This document shows, in pieces, positions 40,752 through 50,498 of a stretch of 64,000 nucleotides of DNA. The number at the start of each line of letters is the position of its first letter. Position 1 is the stretch's first letter. Location: contig NZ_RQJP01000002.1 of NCBI RefSeq assembly GCF_003858645.1, positions 1,116,001 through 1,180,000 of the forward strand, given 5' to 3'. A program made the position numbers and the translations under genes. Source of the stretch: Larkinella knui (lineage in GTDB: Bacteria; Bacteroidota; Bacteroidia; Cytophagales; Spirosomataceae). The notes under the pieces were generated by a model. That model made no database searches. It saw only the letters and a list, made by a program, of their open reading frames with translations, and had not been told where the DNA came from.

Positions 40752-43700
40752 TTAGCGATTCAACACCACTTTGCCGCTTTTCTGTCGTCCGTCGGTCAGC
40801 AACAACCGGAACAGGTACAAACCGTTGGGCAGTTGCACCCCGCCCTGGTCGCTGCCATCCCACAGAAAGAGATTTTCGCCCACCCGAACCGGTTGGTGAA
40901 GCGTCCGAACCAGTTGTCCGTTCAGGTTCCGAATCAGAATCTGGCCCTCGCCCGGCGATTCGGTTCCCGAAACCGTAAATCGAAACCGGGTCTGCGCCGA
41001 AACCGGGTTGGGCGTGGCCTGAACAACCGACAAACTATCGGAATTCTGCACCCGAAACTGGATCTCGTACGGCCCCGGCCCAGCCCGGTTGCCACTGACA
41101 TCGGTCGCAAAAACCTGCAGGGTATACAGGCCATCCGTCAGGTTTCGGGGTTGATAATCAAGCACAAACCGGTTGTCGGGACCGGCGGGTTTCCAGCTAA
41201 CCGCCGGACCTGACAGCGTTACCCGCCCGAAATCGCAGTTTGCACACGGTTTTTTCAGAAACACCTCAATGCCGACGGTATCCTGCCGGATTCGATACGG
41301 ATCTTCGTCCTGTAAAACCACACGAATCAGTGGATTCGCAGCCACCAGGGCTTCGTTTTTTAGTTGAACACCGTCAAACGTTACCTCCAGCAACGGATTG
41401 AACCGGTCGGCGGGAAAACGCTGGCCAGAATCCGGCAACATCACGCTGTAACCGGTCGTTTCTGCTTTCAGACCAAAAACCAGTACATTGTTGTTCTCGT
41501 CCAATTCATCGATCTGGTTGTCCGGATCAACCCTTATTTCATACTGGTTTGTCGTCGCGGCATTTGGCAATGAATCCGGTTTAAACGTATAGAAAAGCGT
41601 ATCGCGGTAGGCAATGGCCGCGTGCAGCGTCGTGCCGTAGGATCGCAGCGGCCCGTTGGCCAGCCGCTGCCGAACCGCCAGACCCACGCGCTGGCGGGCA
41701 TCGAAACGACCGGCATTGGTCACGACCACGCCCAGCCGTACGGAATCTCTTCGCGAACCCTGCTGAAACACGCCGGAGGAATTGACACTGAAATCCGGCT
41801 TTTGAATCGGAAACATGCGCAGAACCGGGTCGCCCTGCAACACCATCTGGTGGGCATTGGAAATGTCGTAGGTGCCGCTATAAGCCGCCAGTACGCGCCG
41901 GGTGGTTTCCTGCTGAACCAGGCCGATCGATTTCGTGAGAAAAGAACTGTCGGCAAATAACGTCTGGTAAAATTGCTGGGTGTAGGTTTCCAGGGGACCG
42001 GAATAGCCCGAACCGCTGTGCGCCAGAATCGCAATGGCTCCTTTATCGGGCGTCAGCAACCAGTCGGTCGACAGGTTGCCGGTAGACCCAAAAAAGATAT
42101 TCCCAACCCCGCATCCGTTGAAAAACATCAGCGGATACCGCCCCTTGTTGCGGTACCCGTAAGCCGGTTTTGAAGCATACCCAAAGTCCAGATCGGTGAC
42201 AATGGGTGACGAATGGCCGAAAAACGTCATCAGTGAAACGCCGGAGTTGACCATACCGCTGACGTCGACGCGCTCCACCGGCTCGTCGGTTTGTTTTGCC
42301 TTGACGGTAATGTTTGCCCCCACATACTGCCTGCGTGCGGTTAGGCTGACCTGATCCAGAATGCGCCGGAACGTCGTCAGTTCAGCGACGGAATGCCCGC
42401 CACTCAGGTGCAACACCTCTTTTCGCCAGGGCTCGTTGGCCGGTGTGCGTTCAAATTCCTTCACTTTTTCGAGGTAATTTAAAACCTCCTGCGGATTCAG
42501 CGTATTGATCCGCCCGGTTGGAATGGCCGGAACATTTTCCGGAAAACCCGCCAGTCCGGCCGTCAGCAACAGATCCGAGCCCGGCACATTACCGATCGTA
42601 AGCACCAGATCGCGGTAGTATTGATCCGGACTGGTCCGCATGGGATAATAGGCGTTGCCGCGTCCGATCAGCAGCATGTATTTCGTCGTATCGGCGGATG
42701 CGGTTTTGCCGCTCAGCATGTAATTGGCAAACCGGCGGATGGCCAGTGGCGTCCGTTCGCCGTAGCTAAACTGGTTGAGCAGTTGTTTCATCGTGACCAC
42801 CAGCGTATCGTGACGGCCACCCGCTGCCGACGCCCGATAAGCCGCGTATTCTTTAACAGGATTCAGTACCGAGCCAACCGGCTTCATCAACGATTCGTGG
42901 CTGACGATTAGATAAGTATGTTTGCGGGGATCGATCTTCCGGAAAACCGTGCGTTCCAGTCGGGAGGGCGTCAGCGTTCCGGCGACAATCAGCAACTGGC
43001 GCGGAATTTCGGTGTCCGTCACCACCAGTTTCAGAAGCGTATTCTCGCGAACGGCCGACAGACGGCGCGGATACTGCGGATCGGTCAGGTCATAGATCAT
43101 CGGATTTGCCGGTGCGTCCGTCAGTTCCAGATACGACCGTCCTTTCGGATTTGGCACTAAATGGATCGTATGCTGGGAGCGGTTTTTGAGGCTGAACGAT
43201 TGCGGGTAGCGAAGCCGGTAGTAGCTCACCGAATAGCGATCGGTTTCAAACGAACCCCGCGATTCGGTAGACAGGATCAGCTCATTGGAAGAGGACACGT
43301 CAGCCGGCGGTATTTCAAACGACAGACGGGCGGTATTGAACCATTCGAACCGGGCCGTTGCCAGCGGAGTTTGGACGGGGGCGGTTTTTCCCGTAAACAC
43401 ATCGACCCGGTGCGAGGTATTGTCGCGACCGTTCAGCAAGAGTTCCATGGACGGTTTTACGGGTGCGGTCCGGATCCAGCCATCGAGCAGAAAAGTTCGA
43501 CCAATGAGGCTGTCTTTTTTCAACATCGGTCCGGTATAGCCTTCGCCTTCCTCAAAAAACAGTTCGTAGGCCGATGGAAACGGCGACGGTCCGCCGTTCG
43601 ATTGATTGATGGAAATCTCATTGGTCAATACGGTCAGTTGTTCAGCGAGGTGATACGGTTCCGGTTGCAGGTCCTTCGGGTCGGTTTCGGCCACCACGGC

Positions 43701-44135
43701 CATCCGTTTGCCCTTTTTTCCATCGAGCCGCCAGGTCAGAAAATAAGCGGCCGTATCCGAATACATGCTATAATACGCATGCGGCTGCGCACCCGAAGGC
43801 CGGTAGAGCAGCGAATCCTGACGACCGTCGTTGCGTTCACCGATAAACTCCACATAATCATCCGCATCCAGTTTGGCATCCGACTCACCGGCGACGTAAA
43901 TGCTCAACTCGATCCCCCGCCGAAACATCTGCAACTGGGTGGGATTGATGGAATTGACCGGAATACCGGCTTTTTGCAAGTCGGCTGCTGTCAATCGGTA
44001 AACACCGGCCTGGGTGATGGGAATACGGTAATACGTTTGGGAATAATCGATCCATTCATTTCCTGTTATAATTGCTTGCGCAATCAATTTTTGAGACAGG
44101 AAGAAAAGCAAAAAACAGAACGCAGTGACTCGCAT
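40752..44135 (-). CDS. PorU-like C25 peptidase-fold protein of the type IX secretion system
   Basis: A 1127-residue secreted protein with a signal peptide (MRVTAFCFLLFFLSQKLIAQ). Residues about 20-380 are the PorU/PorU2 N-terminal region. The gingipain (C25) catalytic domain follows, with His in SLMTFFGHSSP and Cys in PLMFFNGCGVGNIFFGS. After it comes a CARDB-like beta-sandwich (VVVTNAGRFDARQRVGLAVR) and a terminal FlgD-like/T9SS tail (ATPNPVSAQTRFRFTVSG, PNGLYLFRLLLTDG, KSGKVVLNR). PorU is the sortase that removes cargo tails and attaches them to A-LPS. This copy itself has a cargo-type tail, so it may be a PorU2 or a secreted relative. The second T9SS genes are not nearby. Confidence 0.85.
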   Translation of the reverse strand: MRVTAFCFLLFFLSQKLIAQAIITGNEWIDYSQTYYRIPITQAGVYRLTAADLQKAGIPVNSINPTQLQMFRRGIELSIYVAGESDAKLDADDYVEFIGERNDGRQDSLLYRPSGAQPHAYYSMYSDTAAYFLTWRLDGKKGKRMAVVAETDPKDLQPEPYHLAEQLTVLTNEISINQSNGGPSPFPSAYELFFEEGEGYTGPMLKKDSLIGRTFLLDGWIRTAPVKPSMELLLNGRDNTSHRVDVFTGKTAPVQTPLATARFEWFNTARLSFEIPPADVSSSNELILSTESRGSFETDRYSVSYYRLRYPQSFSLKNRSQHTIHLVPNPKGRSYLELTDAPANPMIYDLTDPQYPRRLSAVRENTLLKLVVTDTEIPRQLLIVAGTLTPSRLERTVFRKIDPRKHTYLIVSHESLMKPVGSVLNPVKEYAAYRASAAGGRHDTLVVTMKQLLNQFSYGERTPLAIRRFANYMLSGKTASADTTKYMLLIGRGNAYYPMRTSPDQYYRDLVLTIGNVPGSDLLLTAGLAGFPENVPAIPTGRINTLNPQEVLNYLEKVKEFERTPANEPWRKEVLHLSGGHSVAELTTFRRILDQVSLTARRQYVGANITVKAKQTDEPVERVDVSGMVNSGVSLMTFFGHSSPIVTDLDFGYASKPAYGYRNKGRYPLMFFNGCGVGNIFFGSTGNLSTDWLLTPDKGAIAILAHSGSGYSGPLETYTQQFYQTLFADSSFLTKSIGLVQQETTRRVLAAYSGTYDISNAHQMVLQGDPVLRMFPIQKPDFSVNSSGVFQQGSRRDSVRLGVVVTNAGRFDARQRVGLAVRQRLANGPLRSYGTTLHAAIAYRDTLFYTFKPDSLPNAATTNQYEIRVDPDNQIDELDENNNVLVFGLKAETTGYSVMLPDSGQRFPADRFNPLLEVTFDGVQLKNEALVAANPLIRVVLQDEDPYRIRQDTVGIEVFLKKPCANCDFGRVTLSGPAVSWKPAGPDNRFVLDYQPRNLTDGLYTLQVFATDVSGNRAGPGPYEIQFRVQNSDSLSVVQATPNPVSAQTRFRFTVSGTESPGEGQILIRNLNGQLVRTLHQPVRVGENLFLWDGSDQGGVQLPNGLYLFRLLLTDGRQKSGKVVLNR

Positions 44136-44254
44136 GGCAAAAGTGGACAAAGTACGGTTGGATAAACTTACGAATTAATATGACATCACGCCAAATCTGC
44201 CATTCATCTTCCCATTTCTTCCGCTCATCATTTCAGCAAATACTAATTTCTAAA

Positions 44255-44290
44255 GTACCTTGCATTGCATAGTACCTTTGTGTACCTTTG
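44255..44290 (+). promoter_or_regulatory. PadR-type dyad overlapping the padR promoter
   Basis: 44255-44275 is a 21-bp dyad, GTACCTTGCA-T-TGCATAGTAC, matching 8 of 10 per arm. GTACCTT recurs three times (44255, 44272, 44282). TTG at 44260-44262 and TACCTTTG at 44283-44290 (20-bp spacing) make a good promoter inside it; a second perfect -7 is at 44273-44280. PadR-family proteins usually bind such inverted GTAC/TGCA dyads and repress their own genes; here inferred. Confidence 0.6.
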
Positions 44291-44428
44291 ATTCATCAAA
44301 ATTGGAAAGGTCAGGAGCTGGTTGGACGCCTTTTACTACGTGAACAACAACTGATGAACAACCGATTAGACCATGAACAAACCGGCCAGCTCCCACCACC
44401 GTCAACTAGTTAAACGTCATGCAGTGAT

Positions 44429-44851
44429 ATGAATATTGAAAATGCACAAGTGCAAATGCGGAAGGGAATTCTGGAATTCTGCATCCTGCACATCATCTCG
44501 CGGGGCGAAGTATACGCTTCCGACATGCTGGAGGAACTCACGTCCGCCCGCATTATGGTCGTTGAAGGCACGCTCTATCCGCTACTGACCCGGCTCAAAA
44601 ATGCCGGGTTGCTCGATTATAAATGGGTGGAATCAACCTCTGGCCCCCCGCGGAAATATTACCTGCTGACCGAAACCGGCCAGGCGTCTCTGAAAGGGAT
44701 GAACGATACGTGGCAGGAATTATCCGACTCGGTTAACTCGATTGTCAGTAAAACCGAAAAACACAAGGCGGCCATCAATGGATTGACCCCCGCAGAATTG
44801 TCGGCTTCGTCCATTGAGAAAAAGCCCGGAGCACCCAACACGGACATCTGA
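44429..44851 (+). CDS. PadR-family transcriptional regulator
   Basis: A 140-residue PadR winged helix protein (VQMRKGILEFCILHIISRGE, YASDMLEELTSARIMVVEGT with the recognition helix TLYPLLTRLKNAGLL, and wing TSGPPRKYYLLTETGQ). The C-terminal tail is about 40 residues, so it is the short form. It is the first gene of an operon with a PspC-DUF2807 protein and a DUF2807 protein, a common Bacteroidota arrangement, and is probably self-regulated through the upstream dyad. Confidence 0.93.
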   Translation: MNIENAQVQMRKGILEFCILHIISRGEVYASDMLEELTSARIMVVEGTLYPLLTRLKNAGLLDYKWVESTSGPPRKYYLLTETGQASLKGMNDTWQELSDSVNSIVSKTEKHKAAINGLTPAELSASSIEKKPGAPNTDI

Positions 44852-44890
44852 CCTAAACACATTTCGACTCTTTCACACGCTTTTTTTGCC

Positions 44891-47452
44891 ATGAAAAAGA
44901 CCATTAGTATAAATATAAGCGGAGTGATCTTCCACATTGAGGAAGATGGCTACGATAAATTAAAGGGGTATCTTACGTCGATTCAACACTATTTTTCGAC
45001 CTACGAAGATAGCCAGGAAATCATTACCGACATCGAAAACCGGATTGCCGAAAAGCTGCTCAACAAGCTCAAAGCCGCCGAGAAACAAGCCAGTCCGCGC
45101 CAGGTCGTTACCCTGGAGGATGTCAACGAACTGATTCTGTCGATGGGAACCGTCGCCGATTTCGAAGCCATCGAGGAAGAAGACAGCATTGGGGCCAGCA
45201 CAGCCGCCAGCAGTCGCTCGCAGACGGCCTACCAGTCGGCCTCCGCCACCGGAGCAGGCCCCGAACCGAAAACCGGCCCCGCCACCGGAACGGGCGCCGT
45301 TCCTCCTCCGCGTCCAGGCGGTTTGCCCCCGCGCAAGCTGTACCGCGATTTACGCCGGAAAATTGCCGGTGGCGTCGCTTCCGGTATTGCGAATTATTTC
45401 AACATCGACCCGGTTTGGGTGCGGCTCGTTTTTGTAACACTCATTCTGGCTCTGCCCCCGTTCAGCGGCATTCTGGGTGGAGGTGGCGAATTTTTTGGTG
45501 GCCTTTCGGGCTTTACCGTGATCCTCTACATCGCCATGTGGGTGGCCTTCCCCGGCTCAACGACGCTGGAAGATGACAAAAGCGTCAAGAAATTTTACCG
45601 GAATCCGGACGACAAGGTGATGGGTGGCGTTGCTTCGGGTATCGCTGCTTACTTTGGGATTGATGCCGGTGTAGTTCGTCTGCTCTTCGTACTGGCAATT
45701 TTTCTGTTCGGGACCGGTTTTCTAGCGTATATAGTACTTTGGATCATCTCCCCGCCGGCCAATACATTAACCGAAAAAATGGAAATGCAGGGGGAGCCCA
45801 TTACGCTCTCGAACATCGAGAGCAATATCAAGCGCAGCCTTGATATCAACGAAACCGCCGAAGAAAGTACGTTAGCCAAGGTTCTTCTGTTTCCGTTCCG
45901 ATTGATTGCCACCATCTTCAACGGGCTGGCCAGTATCCTGGGGCCGCTGGCACGCGGTACGGTATCCATTGTACGGGTTTTGGCCGGGGTTTTACTGGTG
46001 GTCATTGGATTTGGGATCATGGTCGGCGCGCTGGGGGTATTGGGTACGGTTTTTGGCCTGAAGGGAATTCACTTCGGCAACAGCGACATTCCTTACATGA
46101 TTCAGCGCGAAATTACGCCCCCGATGATTCTATCGGCTTTCATTGCGGTTTTTCTTCCGGGTCTGGCCATCGCGATTCTGGGAATTACGATTATTTCGCA
46201 ACGGGCGCTGGTCACCACGGCCATATCGCTAACCCTGCTGAGTGTCTGGTTTTTAGGCCTGATTGGCCTGGCCGCTACGGTTCCGCAGATCGCTAATGAA
46301 TTCAGCCGCAGTGGTGTGGTTGAAGAAACGGTTCCGTTGCCCATTCCGGCGGCTATTCCGACTTTGGACATCAACGATGTCGATGATAATGATGGTGATT
46401 TTCATACGTCCATTGAGCTGGAAGGGGTCGATGGCACAGCCTGGAGCCTGTTAAAACGCCAGGAAGCCCAGGGACCAACCCGCCAGGAAGCCCAGCGGAA
46501 TGCCCGCACGGTGGTCTATAACTGGTCGGTCAAAGATTCACTAATCCGTTTTGACGATAGTTACGAGATCAAACCTGGTGCGCGATTCCGGGCCCAGGAT
46601 ATCGATCTCACCATCTATATTCCTTACGAGCGTCCATTCCGGATGACCGAAGCCTTTGCCCGTCACATCCGCAACGAGTTTGGTGGTCAGGAACTGGAAC
46701 GCATGAAAAGCAGCATCTGGAAATTCAGCAAAACCGATGGACTGGTTTCCCTGACTCATCCGCGTGAGCTCAATGAAAACCGCTATGAAGAAGATTTTGA
46801 TACCAACGACGCCATTGACGAAGTACTGCGCAACGAACTGGGCGATGATTTTCAAAACAAAGGTGACTATACCCGCCAGTTTGAAGCGACCAACTTCTCA
46901 AAAATCGACCTGGGTGGTGCTTTTGCGGTGCGGGTGAAACGGGGTGAAACCTTTAAGGTAATTGCCGACGGACGTGAAGAAGACATCGATGAGCTGCGGG
47001 TTCGGGTTGAAAATGGCGAACTGCACGTCGATTTCCGCAACGAAGGCATGTTCCAATGGCGCAATCGCCGTCGCATCGGGATTACCATCACGATGCCGGA
47101 TGTAAAATCCGTTCACTTCTCGGGGGCAACCCAATCGATCATTACCGGTTTTGACACGCTCGACAACCTGGATTTGAAGTTGACCGGAGCCTGTAAAACG
47201 CTGCTGGATGTGAAAGCCAACAAGTTGGACATCGATCTGACCGGCGCTTCGAAAGCCACCCTGCGCGGTCGTGCCAACAGTCTGGATGCGCAACTCTCCG
47301 GGGCCTGCAAACTGGATGCTACGGCCATGAACGTGGGCCGGGCCGACGTCAATGCGGTTGGGGCCAGCAACGCAGAATTCGGTACGGTAAAAGATCTGAA
47401 CTCCAAAACTACCGGGGCCAGCAGCGTAAATGGTCCAAAAAATCAGGAATAA
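44891..47452 (+). CDS. Two-PspC membrane protein with C-terminal DUF2807 domain
   Basis: An 853-residue protein. Residues 1-95 are a soluble HTH-like start (KKTISINISGVIFHIEEDGY). A Pro/Gly-rich linker follows. Two PspC domains come next (KLYRDLRRKIAGGVASGIAN and KKFYRNPDDKVMGGVASGIA), each ending in a membrane segment. More membrane segments lie at about 340-470. The outer part (about 620-850) is a DUF2807/GIN beta-helix with repeating TGACKTLL, TGASKATL, SGACKLDA, GASNAEF. PspC proteins respond to envelope stress, so this may couple it to a surface or periplasmic adhesin-like domain. Downstream of padR by 39 bp. Confidence 0.88.
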   Translation: MKKTISINISGVIFHIEEDGYDKLKGYLTSIQHYFSTYEDSQEIITDIENRIAEKLLNKLKAAEKQASPRQVVTLEDVNELILSMGTVADFEAIEEEDSIGASTAASSRSQTAYQSASATGAGPEPKTGPATGTGAVPPPRPGGLPPRKLYRDLRRKIAGGVASGIANYFNIDPVWVRLVFVTLILALPPFSGILGGGGEFFGGLSGFTVILYIAMWVAFPGSTTLEDDKSVKKFYRNPDDKVMGGVASGIAAYFGIDAGVVRLLFVLAIFLFGTGFLAYIVLWIISPPANTLTEKMEMQGEPITLSNIESNIKRSLDINETAEESTLAKVLLFPFRLIATIFNGLASILGPLARGTVSIVRVLAGVLLVVIGFGIMVGALGVLGTVFGLKGIHFGNSDIPYMIQREITPPMILSAFIAVFLPGLAIAILGITIISQRALVTTAISLTLLSVWFLGLIGLAATVPQIANEFSRSGVVEETVPLPIPAAIPTLDINDVDDNDGDFHTSIELEGVDGTAWSLLKRQEAQGPTRQEAQRNARTVVYNWSVKDSLIRFDDSYEIKPGARFRAQDIDLTIYIPYERPFRMTEAFARHIRNEFGGQELERMKSSIWKFSKTDGLVSLTHPRELNENRYEEDFDTNDAIDEVLRNELGDDFQNKGDYTRQFEATNFSKIDLGGAFAVRVKRGETFKVIADGREEDIDELRVRVENGELHVDFRNEGMFQWRNRRRIGITITMPDVKSVHFSGATQSIITGFDTLDNLDLKLTGACKTLLDVKANKLDIDLTGASKATLRGRANSLDAQLSGACKLDATAMNVGRADVNAVGASNAEFGTVKDLNSKTTGASSVNGPKNQE

Positions 47453-47522
47453 GGTTAGTAAGGGTGCAACGTTTTACGATCGACCTGCATCCTTACCTAA
47501 ATTCTTCAAATAACTTTTAGGT

Positions 47523-48281
47523 ATGAAAAGGTCATTTGCCCCCCATTTAAGTACGCTGTTGCTCCTGGCAACCACCGTTTTATCGGTAGCCGCCATCAGT
47601 CCTTCGGGAAGCCAGTTAGTGGAAATCATGAGCAACCTGCCCGTCCAGGATGAAACCCGCACGTTCAATGTCAGCAATTTCGACCAGCTCGACCTCGGCA
47701 GTGCCTTCACCATTCACGTAACCCGTGGCATTGGGTACAAGGTTACGGCTTCCGGCCGGAGTGATGATCTGGATGACCTGGAAGCCAAAGTGAACGGCAA
47801 TAAATTGCAGGTACGGTATAAAGACAAGCTTGGCTGGGGCCGCAACCGGCAGCGGGTTACGGTCAATGTGACCATGCCGAACCTGAGAAGTGTTTCCTTT
47901 TCGGGCGCATCCCGCTCCGATGTAACGGGCTTCCACAACCTCAAAGAACTGGGTGTGGACATTTCGGGCGCGTCCACTTCGAACATCGAAGTAGACGCCG
48001 AACGGGTGATGATTGACCTTTCCGGCGCATCCAATGTTACCTTGACTGGTCAGGCCAAACGGGTTGAAGGAGACGTTTCGGGGGCAACCACACTGAAGGC
48101 CTATGATCTGAAAGTTGCCAATGCCTCCATCGATCTTTCGGGAGCCAGCAGTGCCCGGATGCACGTCACCGATCGGCTCGATGCCGAAGCCAGCGGAGCA
48201 AGTAGCCTGACCTACCGCGGCTCAGCCTCGATCCGCTCCAATACCTCCGGTGCCAGTTCAATAAAGAGTGTCGACCGATGA
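47523..48281 (+). CDS. Secreted DUF2807 (GIN-domain) beta-helix protein
   Basis: A 252-residue protein with a signal peptide (MKRSFAPHLSTLLLLATTVL). The rest is a DUF2807 right-handed beta-helix in which SGAS or SGAT recurs at a spacing of about 18-21 residues, one per turn (FSGASRSD, ISGASTSN, LSGASNVT, VSGATTLK, LSGASSAR, ASGASSLT, TSGASSIK). It is a paralogue of the C-terminal part of its neighbour. Function unknown; surface attachment or sugar binding are guesses. Last gene of the padR operon, followed by a strong terminator. Confidence 0.88.
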   Translation: MKRSFAPHLSTLLLLATTVLSVAAISPSGSQLVEIMSNLPVQDETRTFNVSNFDQLDLGSAFTIHVTRGIGYKVTASGRSDDLDDLEAKVNGNKLQVRYKDKLGWGRNRQRVTVNVTMPNLRSVSFSGASRSDVTGFHNLKELGVDISGASTSNIEVDAERVMIDLSGASNVTLTGQAKRVEGDVSGATTLKAYDLKVANASIDLSGASSARMHVTDRLDAEASGASSLTYRGSASIRSNTSGASSIKSVDR

Positions 48282-48315
48282 ACTTCATGAAGTTATACTA
48301 GAGATTGGTAGAATC

Positions 48316-48349
48316 AAAAATCGCCTTCCGGCTTCGGAAGGCGATTTTT
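48316..48349. terminator. Terminator of the padR operon
   Basis: A perfect 15-bp stem AAAAATCGCCTTCCG / CGGAAGGCGATTTTT with a GCTT tetraloop and T-run. It is 35 bp past the DUF2807 stop. Confidence 0.92.
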
Positions 48350-48372
48350 TTATAGAACAACACGCCATTAGT

Positions 48373-49392
48373 CTATTGATTGAGACTCTCACCGCGTTTG
48401 AAAGAATTTTCGTACTCTTTGAGTTTTGGATCGGCAAAAACATCGGCGCCGTTCAAATTATAGCGGACCGGTTCGTTGACGAGGTCATGGCGGTGGCGGA
48501 AATAACCCTGAGCCGATGAATAGTGGCATACATACGATTTCCGGGTGAGGCTATCGTCCAGAATCGGTTCTCCACCGTGGGCCAGAGCGGCATGCCAGAT
48601 CAACACGTCGCCTTTCTTGAGCAACAGCGTTTTCCGTTCGAAACCTTCGCATTTAGCACTCAGGTAACGGCCAAAATCCGTTGGATTCTTACTTGATTCA
48701 CCCGTGAAGAAAATACCATTGCCCCAGTCGAACTTCGGAATTTTGTGCGAACCGACAAAATAGTGTAATTCGCCCGATCCAGCTTTAACATCTTCCAGCG
48801 CGATCCAGGAAGCCGCCAGGTGGCTCGGAACCTGTGGCACCACATATGGAAAATCCTGGTGTGTTTCCTGCTGCGAACCATACAAAAAGGTTAGACTTTG
48901 CATAGCCACCACCTTTTCGTTAAAAATCGCTTCCAGAAAGGATACAATGGCTTTGTGCAGCATCAATTTCTTGCCGGCTACAGAAGCATTATGGAAGTCC
49001 ATTATTTTAATGTACTGTCCTTCAATGATTTCGCGCGGCACATCCCGGACTTTCATTACCGGATGCTTGCTGTATTCGGGCCGGTCGATGCGAATGTTGA
49101 TGTCATACTTTTTGTGATCGTCGATCAATTCCTGCACATCAGCCAGGTACGCATCGATAAGCTCGTCAGAAATGACTTTTTCAAGAATGACGTACCCGTT
49201 TTCCTTCCAGAAATGAAGTTTTTCGGTTAAATCGTAGGGCAACTGGGTCGCTTTGGGAAATTGTCTGACGAATCCTTCGATATCCGGATTCTTCTTGTCA
49301 ATCCACGGCAAATTTTCAGCCGGAAAATCAGTTAGGACAGGGGCAGGAAACAATTTGTTGTAAGCCTGCCTGGCTTTGTTTACGAAGGACAT
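48373..49392 (-). CDS. Phytanoyl-CoA dioxygenase (PhyH)-family protein
   Basis: A 339-residue Fe(II)/2-oxoglutarate-dependent dioxygenase. The iron ligands are His and Asp of QQETHQDFPYV (H-x-D) and His of WHAALAHGGEP; the Arg that binds 2-oxoglutarate is in DDSLTRKSYV. The substrate is not known; relatives hydroxylate small molecules rather than phytanoyl-CoA. The start MSFVNKARQ at 49392 is chosen over a longer one. It is monocistronic. Confidence 0.88.
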   Translation of the reverse strand: MSFVNKARQAYNKLFPAPVLTDFPAENLPWIDKKNPDIEGFVRQFPKATQLPYDLTEKLHFWKENGYVILEKVISDELIDAYLADVQELIDDHKKYDINIRIDRPEYSKHPVMKVRDVPREIIEGQYIKIMDFHNASVAGKKLMLHKAIVSFLEAIFNEKVVAMQSLTFLYGSQQETHQDFPYVVPQVPSHLAASWIALEDVKAGSGELHYFVGSHKIPKFDWGNGIFFTGESSKNPTDFGRYLSAKCEGFERKTLLLKKGDVLIWHAALAHGGEPILDDSLTRKSYVCHYSSAQGYFRHRHDLVNEPVRYNLNGADVFADPKLKEYENSFKRGESLNQ

Positions 49393-49608
49393 AGTTTCAG
49401 GTGACGAAATTGCGCTCAAAGTTACTCTTATCTGCTTACATTCTTAGTGCCGACCCAGGCAATCCGTCTACTTGTGCCAAAAAACTCCCTACAGACACTG
49501 ATTATCAGCCAGTACTGTAGGGTCGACTTTAAATTAAATGAAGAGTAAAACGGGGTTCGCGCCCGGCTTTCGAATTCCGAACGCGCCAAACGAATGGGCT
49601 CAATTTAA

Positions 49609-50439
49609 TTACCGGATGTCGTTTACCGGCACGAAATCCATATCGGTAAACGTATAATTTTCACCCGCCATGGCCCAGATGAACGAGTAACTGGACGTTC
49701 CGGCACCCGCGTGGATGGACCACGGCGGGGAAAGAATGGCCTGGTTGCTGGCAACCAGCAGGTGGCGGGTTTCCTGAGGATGGCCCATAAAATGAAAAAC
49801 GCGCTGATTCTCAGGAATATCGAAATAAATATACGCTTCCATGCGCCGGTCGTGTACGTGGGGCGGCATGGTATTCCAGATGCTGCCGGATTTTAGCGTT
49901 GTCAGCCCCATCACCAACTGACAACTTTGCAGTCCGTCGGCATGAATGTACTTATAAATGGTTCGTTGGTTAGCGGTTTCCTGCGCGCCCATTTCGGCGG
50001 GTGAAGCTTCCGCCGATGTCAGTTTCGCTGTCGGACACGTCCGGTGTGCGGGCGTCGAGATGAGCGCAAACCGGGCGGGTTCATCCGCTCGGGTGCTGCT
50101 AAAAACCACCTCCCGGCCTCCCAAACCAACGTATAAACAATCCTTTTTCGCTAACTCAATCGCCTGTCCATCAACCGTTACCGTACCGTTACCGCCCAGG
50201 TTGATGATTCCCAGCTCACGCCGTTGCAAAAAGAATTCGGCTTTCAACTCATCATACGTTGGCAGGATTTGTGGCCCCCCAACAGGCATGATTCCGCCCA
50301 CAATCATCCGGTCATAGTGTGAATAAACCAGCTCAAATGAATCGGGTTGAAACAAGCTTTCGATGAGGAAATCGCGACGGATCCGGTCGGTATCGTATTG
50401 CTTAAAATCGGTCGGATTGGTTGTATAACGGGTTTGCAT
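49609..50439 (-). CDS. kduI: 5-dehydro-4-deoxy-D-glucuronate isomerase
   Basis: A 276-residue cupin isomerase in pectin and glycosaminoglycan uronate breakdown. It converts DKI (5-keto-4-deoxyuronate) to 2,5-diketo-3-deoxygluconate. Zinc ligands are in TMPPHVHDRRMEAYIYF (H-x-H-x4-E) and SIHAGAGTSSYSFIW (His). Usually paired with kduD; here it is beside kdsA and no kduD is seen in the window. Confidence 0.94.
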   Translation of the reverse strand: MQTRYTTNPTDFKQYDTDRIRRDFLIESLFQPDSFELVYSHYDRMIVGGIMPVGGPQILPTYDELKAEFFLQRRELGIINLGGNGTVTVDGQAIELAKKDCLYVGLGGREVVFSSTRADEPARFALISTPAHRTCPTAKLTSAEASPAEMGAQETANQRTIYKYIHADGLQSCQLVMGLTTLKSGSIWNTMPPHVHDRRMEAYIYFDIPENQRVFHFMGHPQETRHLLVASNQAILSPPWSIHAGAGTSSYSFIWAMAGENYTFTDMDFVPVNDIR

Positions 50440-50498
50440 GAGCGATAAAATCTGGTTAGCTGATAGAGAGCCGGGCGCTGCGTTTCTACTGATTGACC

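Noticed and set aside
43161-44165. 334-codon plus-strand open frame
   Set aside because: Antisense to the PorU-like gene, no recognisable domain, ends past the opposite start codon.
44181-44193. TGACATCACGCCA as a further stress-type site
   Set aside because: One-mismatch TGNCA-N3-TGNCA sites are expected by chance about two dozen times in 64 kb; no second site or sigma-54-like element nearby.
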